A DNA stretch of 64,000 nt from Algoriphagus aquaeductus (GTDB lineage: Bacteria > Bacteroidota > Bacteroidia > Cytophagales > Cyclobacteriaceae), in the NCBI RefSeq assembly GCF_003253485.1, contig NZ_QKTX01000003.1, positions 186,001 through 250,000 on the forward strand, given 5' to 3'. The translations under genes were made by a program, and so were the position numbers. This document shows, piece after piece, positions 9,617 to 19,093 of the stretch. The notes beneath the pieces are model-generated. The model was not told the DNA's origin. It did no database searches and saw only the letters and a list, made by a program, of their open reading frames with translations. Numbering within the stretch: position 1 is the first letter of the stretch; each line of letters opens with the position of its first letter.

Positions 9617-9650
9617 AGCCTCTTTCAATTACAATTTATCACAATTCATT

Positions 9651-9842
9651 ATGTTTACCGGAACAGTAAAATTTTACAATGAAGCCAAAGGTTTCGGATT
9701 TATCGTTGATGACGAAACTCAGGGAGATGTGTTTGTTCACGCTACTGGGTTAGTTGACAAAGTTGCTCAAAACGACAAAGTTACCTACGACATCAAAGAT
9801 GGTAAAAAAGGACCCAACGCCATCAACGTCAAAAAGGCCTAA
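9651..9842 (+). CDS. Cold-shock domain protein (CspA family)
   Basis: 63-residue single-domain cold-shock protein, an OB-fold nucleic-acid chaperone that melts RNA structure. RNP1 is GKGFGFI-like (AKGFGFIV, about 13-20) and RNP2 is DVFVHA (about 26-31). The C-terminus KKGPNAINVKKA matches the family. It is monocistronic: a predicted promoter lies upstream and a strong terminator 30 bases downstream. Confidence 0.95.
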   Translation: MFTGTVKFYNEAKGFGFIVDDETQGDVFVHATGLVDKVAQNDKVTYDIKDGKKGPNAINVKKA

Positions 9843-9872
9843 TATATTCATCAGAATGTTTTAGCTTATCAG

Positions 9873-9905
9873 ATCCCCCGAAACTTTAAGATTCGGGGGA
9901 TTTTT
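9873..9905 (+). terminator. Terminator of the cold-shock gene, inside the convergent gene's 3' end
   Basis: A 10-bp stem (ATCCCCCGAA 9873-9882 with TTCGGGGGAT 9892-9901) is followed by TTTTT on the plus strand. The right arm also encodes the last residues of the convergent MscS-like protein. Confidence 0.85.
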
Positions 9906-12379
9906 GTTGATCCTCCGGATTGGAGATGGATCGGAATTGCGTAGGAAGTGATTTTAAATAAAGATCTCTTTTGGGATAGGGGATTTCAATGTCATTGGCT
10001 TTGAATGCCATGTAGATTTCAGACATCACCTCATTTCGGATCAATAGCATATTGTTCATATTGTCTATCCAAAACAACACTCTAAAATCCACTGAACTGT
10101 CGCTGAAATTTTGCATCAATACTCTTGGAGGTGGGTATTTCAAGATGCTTTCCCGATCCAGAACCTTATTCAGGATGGAGTTTACTTTTTCCATATCCGA
10201 ATCATAAGACACACTAATAATCAACTCAATCCTCCTTTTTTTGTCGGAAAGAGTCCAATTGATCAGGCTTTTGGATAATAAGTCTCCGTTTGGAACAACG
10301 ATTTCGGATCCATCATAGGCCTGAATCTTACTTGCCCGGATCCCTACTTCCTTTACTTTACCGGTAAGATTTCCTACTTCGATATCGTCTCCGATTTGGA
10401 TAGGTCTTTCAAAAGCAAGGATAACTCCTGAAACCAAATTGTTGATGATGGTCTGAAGACCAAAACCGATGCCTACCGAAAGAGCGCCCAGGACAATGGT
10501 AATTTTGTCCAGAGGTATTTTGGCAGCTGTAATGGCAATAAAAAAGCCCAACCCCAACACACCCAGACGGATCAACAAAATGGAACTGCCGAGTTTTTTT
10601 GAATTTTGTTCGTCATTTTTCTGGTCCTTAATCGAGACAAAATAGGCGAGGTAATTAGAAATCAAATAGGAAAGATAGACTAGACCGATAAACAGCAAAA
10701 TACTTCCAAAAGTAAACGTACTATCTCCCAAGGATCGCTCTTCGACTAAGAAATTTTTTAATCGGCTGAATACAAAGTCATTGATGGCCAGATTGTATAG
10801 GTAAATGACTGCCCAAAACAAACCGGCCAGAAACAGAAACAAACTGTTGATTCGGTTTTTTAGCCTTTGAAAATCCAGAAAATTGGTCATGTCATCATTA
10901 TCTCTTTTGTTTTCAAGCAAAACATAACTGATTTCCATGGCTGATTTGACAAAAAAATACATGCAGACTCCATAAATAAACCCAATCGTACCTGCTACGC
11001 TAAAGATTTTGGCAAGGCTGAACCTTCCCAAACTATTTGCCAGCAAACCCAAAAATATAACTGCCAGGGTTACGGCTCTCAATCTTTTGAGGAAGACAAT
11101 CTCCTTGGGATCTTCTGATTGAAATTTCCGGGGTATCTGCCACAATATCAATAAATAGATCAGGTTGCAAAACACGTAGTATACGTTCTTGATAAGCAAT
11201 CTCCCAGTATAAATTGCTGATAGAAATAAACAAAAAAAGGAAAACCAAAACGATCCATTTCCAGGCAGTTCGGGTTTGGAAATTGTCAAAGATCAATACA
11301 GAAGAAAAGAGCACTTGGAGGTAAATGAAAAAAGTAAGGAAGGCAATAGATGCGGTATCAAACATGAAAAAGACTAATGGAAGGAGTGCGAGCATGGTCG
11401 TAGCCAGCGTTTGCTTTCTGAGGTATTTTGTTCTTTATAGGATAATTTCTCCGAATTCTTTGTCCTCTGCGATTTTTTTAATCACATTCCTAATCCCAAA
11501 ATATCCGCACATTAAAATCAACAAAGCACAAAAACTGAGCAGAGGGTGAGAAAGCAATTGACGTCTTAGAAAGAGAAAATTGAGTTTCAAACTGTCCAGG
11601 GTGATCTGAAAAATAGACTTTGGCGAAGGGATTTGGTAAGACTCCCAGATGTAGTTGATTTCTTTTTTGAGGAGATTTTTTTCGAGAAAGGTTCGGTTAT
11701 TTTCCAGGTATCTTTTTAGACCCTACAAGGTGATGGTGACTTTGCTGAGTCTTGCCTGGAATCGGGCAGCAATAAGCTCCTGTCGATACAGGGCACTATC
11801 AAGAGCATGGATATTGAATTTGAGATTTTGGATTTCTTCTGCGTAAGAGGGAAGTAAAGTGGAGTCACGGATTTTGAACAAAAAAAATTTATCTGATTTG
11901 ATGGTTTTTAATAGGCTGTCCAATCGCTGGAGTCGATCCAGTTTTCCTTGGGCAATTTTATCCAATTCCTCATTTTTCTCCTGAATGCTTACAAGAATCT
12001 TGTCTAAGGCAAAGATGTATCTGAAGTTAAACTGGGTGTTGGGGGTTTTGATGCGTTCGTCCAATGCCTCTAGGGTGGTTTCCATTTCAGGTATTTCTTC
12101 GGAAAGCCTTATGGTGTCCATGGTGTCCTCAAGTTCCATTCGAATCTGATTGGCCAAGAGACTATATGTTTTTCCTTTCCGGATCAATTCTTCAAGTCTG
12201 GGGAAATCATTGTTTTTTAAATCCGAAAGGAAGCCATTTCCCTCCTTGACCACCAAGCTATCCTTGGCCGAGGCAAAAAGAGAGTCCGTAGAAGTCTTGG
12301 AAATACTGTCTTGGGAAAAAGCCTGCAGAGAAAAACAAAGGCAAAAGAAAAAGGCGATACGGGTAAGGAAAATAGACAT
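9886..12379 (-). pseudogene. MscS-family mechanosensitive channel gene, broken by two stops and a frameshift
   Basis: Remains of one gene of about 830 codons. 12379-11723 encodes a signal peptide ending FSQ and a helical periplasmic domain, ending at TAG (11723-11725). The same frame continues without another break to TAA at 11435-11437, encoding coiled-coil and membrane sequence, and on into TM helices until about 11200. Around 11170-11210 the coding sense shifts frame into the final 400 residues (FCNLIYLLILWQIP onwards). These contain several TM helices and an intact MscS pore/beta domain (VGIGFGLQTIINNLVSG, FERPIQIGDDIEVG). The last part alone might still be made, but full-length channel should not be. 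Sequencing error is the alternative. Confidence 0.8.
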
Positions 12380-12588
12380 GATGCAATGGTAAAAATCTAA
12401 AATAGAGATTAATCCAGAAAGCTGCTACGATTTTGAGCTGGGATTCATTGATCTGGTATAAAATAAGAAATTAAGACATTTTGACTTGTTTTTGATGGAT
12501 TTTCGAAATTTTATCAGACAATATGACCTGAATTCTGTGCTGGAATGAAATTTTCTAGAAAGTATTCGTAAAACAAACCAACACAACT

Positions 12589-13017
12589 ATGAAACTGGTA
12601 AGATATAATCAAATGGACCCTCAGTTTCCGGCTAGCTTTAGTGGCTTGCTGGACAGAATCTTTTCAGATTCGCTTGGCGCTGCGCTGAAACAGTTTACTC
12701 CGGCAGTGGATATTGCGGAAGATGATAAGATTTATGAAATTCATCTGTCCGTTCCGGGAGTTAAGAAATCTGATTTTCAGATACAACTTCAGGATGGGAA
12801 GCTGACCATCTCAGGTGAACGCAAAATGGAGGAGAAAAAAGATGGAAAAAACTTCCATAGTCTTGAGACCCAGTTTGGGAGTTTTGCAAGATCATTTTTC
12901 TTGCCTGAAGATGTCATGACTGAAAAAATAGAAGCTACTTATGAAGACGGTGTTTTGAAATTGATCCTTCCAAAGAGAGAAAAAAAAGTAGCAAGCTCTA
13001 CTATCGTAGTCAAATAA
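12589..13017 (+). CDS. Small heat-shock protein, Hsp20/alpha-crystallin family
   Basis: 142-residue ATP-independent chaperone that holds unfolding proteins. The alpha-crystallin domain runs from about 40 to 135 (PAVDIAEDDKIYEIHLSVPG, then GKLTISGER). The usual GVLKLILPK strand follows, with a basic tail that lacks a clear IxI motif (TIVV near the end). It is a single-gene unit closed by a terminator and lies directly upstream of degP, which fits a stress-response neighbourhood. Confidence 0.93.
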   Translation: MKLVRYNQMDPQFPASFSGLLDRIFSDSLGAALKQFTPAVDIAEDDKIYEIHLSVPGVKKSDFQIQLQDGKLTISGERKMEEKKDGKNFHSLETQFGSFARSFFLPEDVMTEKIEATYEDGVLKLILPKREKKVASSTIVVK

Positions 13018-13023
13018 AAGGAT

Positions 13024-13050
13024 GAGCGGGAAAACCCGCTCTCTTTATTT
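13024..13050 (+). terminator. Terminator after hsp20
   Basis: GAGCGGG, an AAAA loop and CCCGCTC form a perfect 7-bp hairpin followed by a T-rich stretch. Confidence 0.8.
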
Positions 13051-13185
13051 TTGTTATTCTTGTGTTGGGGCTAAAAGCGGTTAATTCTTGTTAATTTAAT
13101 CCCCTGGCATTATCCAAAGGCTTTAAAAGAAAGTCTAAAGGGTAAGAAATTTGTGGAATAATTCATTCAAAAGAAAACGACAACT

Positions 13186-14691
13186 ATGACAAAGAAACAG
13201 TTCTTTTTGGGAATACTTCTGGCTGCTTTGGTAGGAGGAGTAGTAGCCTTAGCAGGGGTAAGTTTTCTGATCAAACCTCAAAATGCAGGCACCTTCGATG
13301 AAAAGCAGCAGGCAAGCTTTGTGAACATGTTGACTGGTGAAAACTTCACCATTCCCGACGGGATCAACTTTGTAGCTTCAGCCCAACTCGTCACTCCGGC
13401 GGTGGTCCACGTGAAAAGTCAGGTGGCTTACACTCCGAGAGCTCAACGTGATCCGATTCAGGAGTTTTTCGGAATTCCGGATCCAAGAGGGGATCGGGGT
13501 CAGGGAGGAAGCGGCAGCATGCCAATGAGTTCGGGATCAGGGGTAATCATTTCTCCTGATGGCTATATTGTTACCAACAATCACGTCATCGACGGGGCTA
13601 CCAAAGTTGATATTTCACTGGACAACAATAAGAGGTACGAAGCTACGATCATCGGGACTGACCCTACCACCGATTTGGCCTTGTTGAAAATTGAGGCTAA
13701 TAATCTTCCTTTTGTGAAATTTGGTGATTCGGACCAAACCAAAATCGGGGAGTGGGTATTGGCTGTCGGAAATCCATTTGACTTGAACTCTACCGTGACA
13801 GCAGGGATTATTTCTGCCAAGGCCAGAAATATCAACATCCTTCGCAACGTGGAGAACAACCTTCAAATCGAATCATTCCTTCAGACAGATGCAGTGGTCA
13901 ATCCGGGTAACTCGGGCGGAGCATTGGTCAATCTTGCCGGAGAATTGATTGGGATCAATACTGCTATCGCATCCAACACGGGCACGTTCGCGGGGTATTC
14001 TTTTGCTGTCCCCAGTACCTTGGTCAAAAAGGTCATGGATGACTTGATGAAATATGGGACTGTCCAGAGAGGATTATTGGGAGTATCTATTCAGAGTGTA
14101 AGTCCAGAATTGGCAGACTACTTAAATAAAAAGTTCCCGGTCGATCAAGGAGTTTATGTAGGTGGAGTAAATGAGAATTCTGCCGGACAGGCTGCCGGAT
14201 TGAAAGAAGGCGATATTATCATTTCCATTGATGGCAAAGCAGTCAACAACGTATCCATGCTTCAGGAGATGGTAGCGAGAAAACGGCCGGGTGATAAAGT
14301 GGAGGTAGAGTATATCAGAGACGGGAAAAACACCAAAGCCACAGCTACCCTGAAAAACTTCTCCGGAGATACCAATATCGTGAAGAAGGAAGTGCCAAAA
14401 ACGTTCTCCTTTGAGGGTATCCAATTTGAGGATGTGAAACAACAGACAAAAGACCAGTTGAAAATAGCCGGTGGAGCTGTGATCAAGTCCAACGCCAATG
14501 AAGCCTGGAGAAATGCGGGTGCCAGAAATGGATTTATCATTACTTCTGTAATCTCTGACTCAGGACGTAAAAAAGTGACTACCGCACAAGACATGATCGA
14601 TTTTCTTTCAGGTGCGAAAGGTCAGGAAATCGTCGTGCTCGGGATGTTCCCTGATGGTACAGATTATTATTTTGAGGTCGAATTAAATTAA
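13186..14691 (+). CDS. degP: Do-family periplasmic serine protease DegP/HtrA
   Basis: 501-residue envelope protease/chaperone that removes misfolded periplasmic proteins. An N-terminal hydrophobic segment serves as signal or anchor. The trypsin-like domain has His133 (NNHVI), Asp163 (TDLALLK) and Ser243 (NPGNSGGA). Two PDZ domains follow, the first starting about residue 300 (RGLLGVSIQSV) and a shorter second at the C-terminus (NGFIITSV, GQEIVVLGM). The domain order and length match DegP/MucD. It lies between hsp20 and a beta-lactamase-fold hydrolase, with its own terminator. Confidence 0.95.
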   Translation: MTKKQFFLGILLAALVGGVVALAGVSFLIKPQNAGTFDEKQQASFVNMLTGENFTIPDGINFVASAQLVTPAVVHVKSQVAYTPRAQRDPIQEFFGIPDPRGDRGQGGSGSMPMSSGSGVIISPDGYIVTNNHVIDGATKVDISLDNNKRYEATIIGTDPTTDLALLKIEANNLPFVKFGDSDQTKIGEWVLAVGNPFDLNSTVTAGIISAKARNINILRNVENNLQIESFLQTDAVVNPGNSGGALVNLAGELIGINTAIASNTGTFAGYSFAVPSTLVKKVMDDLMKYGTVQRGLLGVSIQSVSPELADYLNKKFPVDQGVYVGGVNENSAGQAAGLKEGDIIISIDGKAVNNVSMLQEMVARKRPGDKVEVEYIRDGKNTKATATLKNFSGDTNIVKKEVPKTFSFEGIQFEDVKQQTKDQLKIAGGAVIKSNANEAWRNAGARNGFIITSVISDSGRKKVTTAQDMIDFLSGAKGQEIVVLGMFPDGTDYYFEVELN

Positions 14692-14709
14692 TTCACTATT
14701 TCTTCATTC

Positions 14710-14737
14710 AAAAGCCGGTGAGAACCGGCTTTTTTTA
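14710..14737 (+). terminator. Terminator after degP
   Basis: AAAAGCCGGT (14710-14719) pairs with ACCGGCTTTT (14724-14733) around a GAGA loop and is followed by a T run. Confidence 0.87.
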
Positions 14738-14783
14738 TGCTCGGTTTTTCCTACTTTCAGCTTGAATAAACCCTTTAAACCTA

Positions 14784-16058
14784 ATGAAGAAGAACATATT
14801 ACTCGTTTTGATTTGCCTGATCGGAATCCAGGATGATTTGTACGCTCAGACGATCTCTCCAGCGGCAAAAACTCCCGTAGCCGGTATCTCCCAAGAGCGT
14901 GTGATGAAACTAGACGCCATGCTCGAAGAAGCAATCCAAAAAGAACAAGTGCCTGGATTGGTGGCTATGGTCGTGAAAAACGGCCAGGTGGTTTATCATT
15001 CGGCTAAAGGATTTGCAGATGTGGAAAGCGGGAAAAAGATGGAGAAAAACTCAATTTTCAGAATTGCCTCCCAGACCAAGGCGATTACCTCCACGGCAAT
15101 CATGATCCTTTGGGAAGAAGGAAAATTCAGACTGGATGACCCGATTTCCAAATACATTCCAGAATTCAAGAATCCGCAGGTGCTGAATACGTTTCGGTAT
15201 GCAGATACCACCTATACGACTAAGCCAAGCAGCAGAGAAATTACCATTCGTCACCTCCTTACCCATACTTCAGGCTTGGGATATGGCGTGATTGATGGAG
15301 ATGAACGGATGAAAATGATCTATCATAAGGCAGGAGTGGTGGATCTTTTTACCACTGAAAAAGTGACCATTGAGGAAAGTGTCAAGCGACTCGCTAAGCT
15401 TCCCCTTCACCACGAGCCTGGAGCCAAATACACCTACAGCGAGGGGTTGGATGTATTGGGCTATCTGGTGGAAATCATATCCGGTAAGCCTTTCGATGTG
15501 TTTCTAAAAGAGCGGATTTTTGATCCGATTGGGATGAACGATACCCGTTTTTACTTAAGTGATGCCCAAGCTCCAAGATTGGTAACGGTGCACACCCGTA
15601 AAGACAACAAATGGGCATCCTATCCGGTGACTTTCTATGATCCTGATTTTCCAAAAACGGGGGCGAAAACCTTCTTTTCCGGTGGTGCGGGTCTTTCCAG
15701 TACTGCTGAAGATTACGCCAAGTTTCTCCAGATGTATATGAATGGAGGAATTTACAATGGGAAGCGAATACTGAGTCCTCATACGATTCACACCATGATG
15801 CAAAATCAAGTCGGTGATCTTTGGAATGGGGATAAATACCATGGAATAGGTTTTGGTGTCGTGACCGACAAAGGTGTGGCTTCAGGAGGTATGGGTAGCA
15901 AAGGAACCTTTGATTGGGGAGGCTATTTCAATACGCAATACTTTGCCGATCCTCAGACGGGCATTATCGGCTTGATTTTTAAGCAAACTTCCGGTGCCGG
16001 AAACGGGGATGAAACAAGCTGGAAATTCCGCCAAATGGTGTTCACGATCGTGGAATAA
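14784..16058 (+). CDS. Exported serine hydrolase, beta-lactamase/EstB fold
   Basis: 424-residue exported protein with a signal peptide ending YAQ. The SxxK motif is Ser96-Gln-Thr-Lys99, with the catalytic Tyr at 218 (YSEG). GGAGLSSTAEDYAKF and the C-terminal GGYFNTQYFADPQ strand fit class C beta-lactamase-like esterases and peptidases (PF00144). These proteins are usually esterases or D-amino-acid peptidases rather than antibiotic-resistance enzymes; the substrate here is not known. A hairpin array and terminator follow. Confidence 0.88.
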   Translation: MKKNILLVLICLIGIQDDLYAQTISPAAKTPVAGISQERVMKLDAMLEEAIQKEQVPGLVAMVVKNGQVVYHSAKGFADVESGKKMEKNSIFRIASQTKAITSTAIMILWEEGKFRLDDPISKYIPEFKNPQVLNTFRYADTTYTTKPSSREITIRHLLTHTSGLGYGVIDGDERMKMIYHKAGVVDLFTTEKVTIEESVKRLAKLPLHHEPGAKYTYSEGLDVLGYLVEIISGKPFDVFLKERIFDPIGMNDTRFYLSDAQAPRLVTVHTRKDNKWASYPVTFYDPDFPKTGAKTFFSGGAGLSSTAEDYAKFLQMYMNGGIYNGKRILSPHTIHTMMQNQVGDLWNGDKYHGIGFGVVTDKGVASGGMGSKGTFDWGGYFNTQYFADPQTGIIGLIFKQTSGAGNGDETSWKFRQMVFTIVE

Positions 16059-16060
16059 GT

Positions 16061-16119
16061 GGTGTGTGGTGACACACACCCCGGCGAAGCAGTTAGTGGT
16101 TGGTGAGGACACCAACCAC
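16061..16119. repeat. Two tandem REP-like hairpin units
   Basis: Unit one is an 8-bp stem (16061-16068 with 16073-16080) around a GTGA tetraloop, followed by CCGGCGAAG. Unit two is a perfect 10-bp stem (16096-16105 with 16110-16119) around AGGA, followed by GGCAAGG. The units share a G/T-rich left arm, C/A-rich right arm and a CGGC-AAG tail, so they look like two diverged copies of one element. They lie just after a stop codon and before a terminator. Confidence 0.55.
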
Positions 16120-16143
16120 GGCAAGGTCCCAACTGACATAGGT

Positions 16144-16191
16144 AGCCACAGGTGCACAGAAATAACGAATCTGTGCATCTGTGGCTTTTTT
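16144..16191 (+). terminator. Strong terminator between convergent genes
   Basis: A 17-bp stem (16144-16160 with 16170-16186, one G-U pair) with a 9-base loop is followed by TTTTTT. It ends at the stop codon of the convergent GH9 gene. Confidence 0.9.
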
Positions 16192-17962
16192 ATTTCCTTG
16201 AAAAATAGGCCATCATCAGGATCGAACCAGCTGTGCCGTCCATGGTAGGTTCGTTGGTGCTGTAGTCTCCCACCGCGTCATGGTAGACGATAAATGGATT
16301 TTGTCGACTGACATAATCATCCGGTCGCTCCAGTGTCAATCCAAGTAGATTGAAGTGGATCGTCCGGAAAATTGGCCCATCCACCAAGCCACCGGGGATC
16401 TCCAAACCCAACTTGACATAAGGCGCAGTATGCACAAAGACCGGAAAATCCCCGTGTCTAGGAATCCCGGTAAACATGCTCGTACCCCAGGGATTTTTCC
16501 CAAACAGCCAATCCCGCTGAGCGATCAGGTAGGGTTGGTATTGAGTGTTTCCGCTCATTTTTTCATAAAGAATCAGCTGAGTAGCCAGGCTGGTCATCAG
16601 ATTGTTGGAGCACCAGATAAAAGGGATACCTACTTCGAAGGGACTGGCTTGGGCTTTTTTCAAGGTATATTCGATACCCTCCTGATAGAAGCTTTCCAGT
16701 GTCTTTTTGAAATCCCGATCCACCACTTCATGCAGAGAATAGTGCCCCAAATTGATAAATGGGTACAGCTGATAGTGGGCGGCAGAATCCCGAACCATCC
16801 AGGAATCGGCATTGGCACTTTTCAGGGCATATTCTTTGGCCTGCATCAGATAACTGTTATCCCCGGTTGCTTTGTAAAGTTCAGCTCCGGCCCATTCCAT
16901 GTCATCGTTCCAGGTTTCTTCATTGTATCGATAAGGAGCCCCGAAGGAATTTCCCTGCTGATAGCCTTCGTATTTCCTTCCTAATGCATAGAGGCTTTTG
17001 GCAGCGCGAAGGCATTGGATGGAATAAGCTTCATCGATTTCTTTCCAGATTCGGGCACCCAAAGCCAAGGCCGCGGCTGACCTTCCTGCTACATTGGCCA
17101 TGCCAGTGGATTCGCTCTTATACTTGCCAAGGCCCTGTGGTTTGCCAGTTGCAAAGTAGGCCGGGCGATAGCTGTTTTCTCCCCAACCGTAATCGGAGTT
17201 GTCCTGATTTGGGATTTTGAATCCTCGGTGGTCCCGGTCATCGGCGATTTGATGGATGAGTTAGTCGGGAGCGGGATGAAGTTTGAGTAGCCAGTCGAGG
17301 CCCCACTTGGCTTCATCAAGGACATCAGGAATACCGTTAGGGCCGGGTTGTCCCAGTGCGTTGACGATGTCTCCGAATCGGTCAGGGAAAAGCTCATAAG
17401 CCATCAGCATGTGTCCTGTGGCATAGCTTCCCGTGATCAGGTACTTAAGCTGGTCACCTGCATCATGCCAGCCTCCGGATGCATCGACATAAGTGCTATC
17501 CGGCATGGGGCCAAAGAAGCTGCGACCATCCTCCTGATGGCAGACCATATCCATCGTGGGATTGTACCCGCAACGCTGTTGCCGCATAAATTCCAACAGA
17601 TCCTCCTGAATTCCGGCATAGGAATCTGAACCGATTTCAAATTTTTCTGAACTGGATCTCGAAGCAGAATGCCAAAGGAAATATCTGCCTTCTTTAGAAA
17701 TCTGGGTGAAGTCGATCGAATAATAAAAAAAATCTCCCCATACACCCGATTCTATGGGTACAGGTTTGATTCGATCAGCTGAACTCGAGTCGGGGAGATG
17801 GATTAAGTGGATGTTGTTTTTGATTTTTCCCTTGGAAAAGACAATGGCTTTCTTAGTGTCAGAAGGGTGGAAACCAACTTGGTTGACGGAAAAGAAAACT
17901 TCCTGTGCTTTTAAGGAAAGAATGGGGCAAAGGAGGAAAAGGTATAATGAAATTTGCTTCAT
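16190..17962 (-). pseudogene. GH9 endoglucanase gene split by one in-frame TAA
   Basis: One 590-codon frame encodes a secreted glycoside hydrolase family 9 enzyme, interrupted only by TAA at 17261-17263 (codon 234). The first part has a signal peptide ending KAQ, a cellulase N-terminal Ig-like domain (VNQVGFHPSD), and the start of the catalytic domain with GGWHDAGD, whose Asp residues act as base. After the stop, LIHQIADD leads without a shift into NSDYGWGENSYR, GIPRHGD and the NEPTMDG segment holding the acid Glu. The catalytic residues are thus on separate sides of the stop, so the short products should be inactive. A CAA (Gln) to TAA change would explain it. Confidence 0.85.
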
Positions 17963-18377
17963 AGAGAGCTTGATTTGGGATATTTAAAGTAAAAAAGGAT
18001 TTGGGAAAAGAGAGATTGTTTTCCATGAATGTTTCCCAAAGATTTTGTTGTCATAATTTTTTTGGGGTGATAGAATTTGGGCTTTACTTCAAATTCGAAA
18101 TGCAGTAAGGTTAAATTCTTGAAAAGCAGTATATTTTATCTTTAAATATGCTTTCCTACAAGGAGGCTAAGGAAGCTTAAGATGTTTCTCGGAAAGTTGA
18201 ATTCTTTGGGTCAATTGTACTGGGCTAGTCGAAGTATCGGTCCTTTGTTGACTGTGCTGAGCACCTTTCCGACGAAAGTCAGGAGGTTCGAAGCCTCCGC
18301 TCCATTGTCAAGGAGAATTTGGCTGGGGGTATAATTGGGTATAATCATAAAATTTGACATGACTTTAATTTAAGCCG
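17963..18377. other. Intergenic region with hairpin and repeat-like sequence, no gene
   Basis: Divergent region between the GH9 gene and the dioxygenase-like gene. It holds GTGCTGAGCAC (a short palindrome inside 18251-18265) and GGAGG-TTCGAAG-CCTCC (18282-18298), both looking like parts of dispersed intergenic repeats. TATCTTTA near 18138 resembles a -7 box. No ORF is supported. Confidence 0.4.
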
Positions 18378-19058
18378 ATGGATAAGCGCGAATTTTTAAA
18401 GAAGACACTGGCGGGTTTCGGCACCATTGTCTCTCTTCCGGTGCTAGGAGGGGATGCAAAAATCTCCTCTAATGCTGGAATACCTGAGTGTGATGTTTCA
18501 CCAAAGGAGACTAGAGGCCCTTTTCCCATCAAATCTCCCTCGGACCTGATGCGTGCCAATATTGTAGGTGACAGACAGGGAATCGCGCTTTTGATTAATT
18601 TAAAGATCCAAAGTCAGTCCAAATCTTGTCAGCCCCTCTCCGGAGTAGATGTAGATGTCTGGCACTGTGATGCCCAAGGAAATTATTCCCAATACGGTGG
18701 CAATGGACTCCAACAATCTGATTACCGGAATACCTCTTTCCTTAGGGGAAGGCAAAGGACGAATTCCAAAGGTGAAGTTTCCTTTATTAGCATTTTTCCG
18801 GGTTGGTATCCAGGTCGTGCTCCACACTTACACCTAGACATTCTCCAAGAAGGGGAAATCATCTTAAGTACCCAGATTGCATTTCCCAAGAAGTGTACAC
18901 TTGAGGTATACGCGAGTAGGGGATACAAAGGCGAGGAGGATACCTCCAATGAGCGTGACGGAATTTTCAGAAACAGCCTTGAGGGAAATATGGCTGATTC
19001 AGTCAGCGGAAATCTGGAGGATGGTTATACCCTATTTAAATTGATCATCACAGGTTGA
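18378..19058 (+). CDS. Intradiol ring-cleavage dioxygenase-like exported protein
   Basis: 226-residue protein with the fold of protocatechuate/catechol dioxygenases. All four expected iron(III) ligands are present: Tyr103 (VDVWHCDAQGNYS), Tyr144 (IFPGWY), His150 and His152 (APHLHL). The N-terminus (KREFLKK, hydrophobic stretch) is an export signal, so the protein probably acts outside the cytoplasm, unlike catabolic intradiol enzymes. Single-subunit exported members are common in Bacteroidota, and their substrates are mostly unknown. It stands alone, with no aromatic-degradation genes around it. Confidence 0.82.
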   Translation: MDKREFLKKTLAGFGTIVSLPVLGGDAKISSNAGIPECDVSPKETRGPFPIKSPSDLMRANIVGDRQGIALLINLKIQSQSKSCQPLSGVDVDVWHCDAQGNYSQYGGNGLQQSDYRNTSFLRGRQRTNSKGEVSFISIFPGWYPGRAPHLHLDILQEGEIILSTQIAFPKKCTLEVYASRGYKGEEDTSNERDGIFRNSLEGNMADSVSGNLEDGYTLFKLIITG

Positions 19059-19093
19059 GAATGAGTTTCAGGTTTGTAGCAAGTTGAAGTGCT

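Noticed and set aside
11435-11725. Genetic-code reassignment of TAA/TAG to Gln
   Set aside because: lon, hslU, degP, the cold-shock gene and others end in TAA directly before terminators, so TAA is a normal stop here.
18282-18298. Hairpin GGAGG-TTCGAAG-CCTCC that looks like a tRNA T-arm
   Set aside because: No matching acceptor, D or anticodon arms lie at the right distance upstream; it is better seen as part of an intergenic palindrome.
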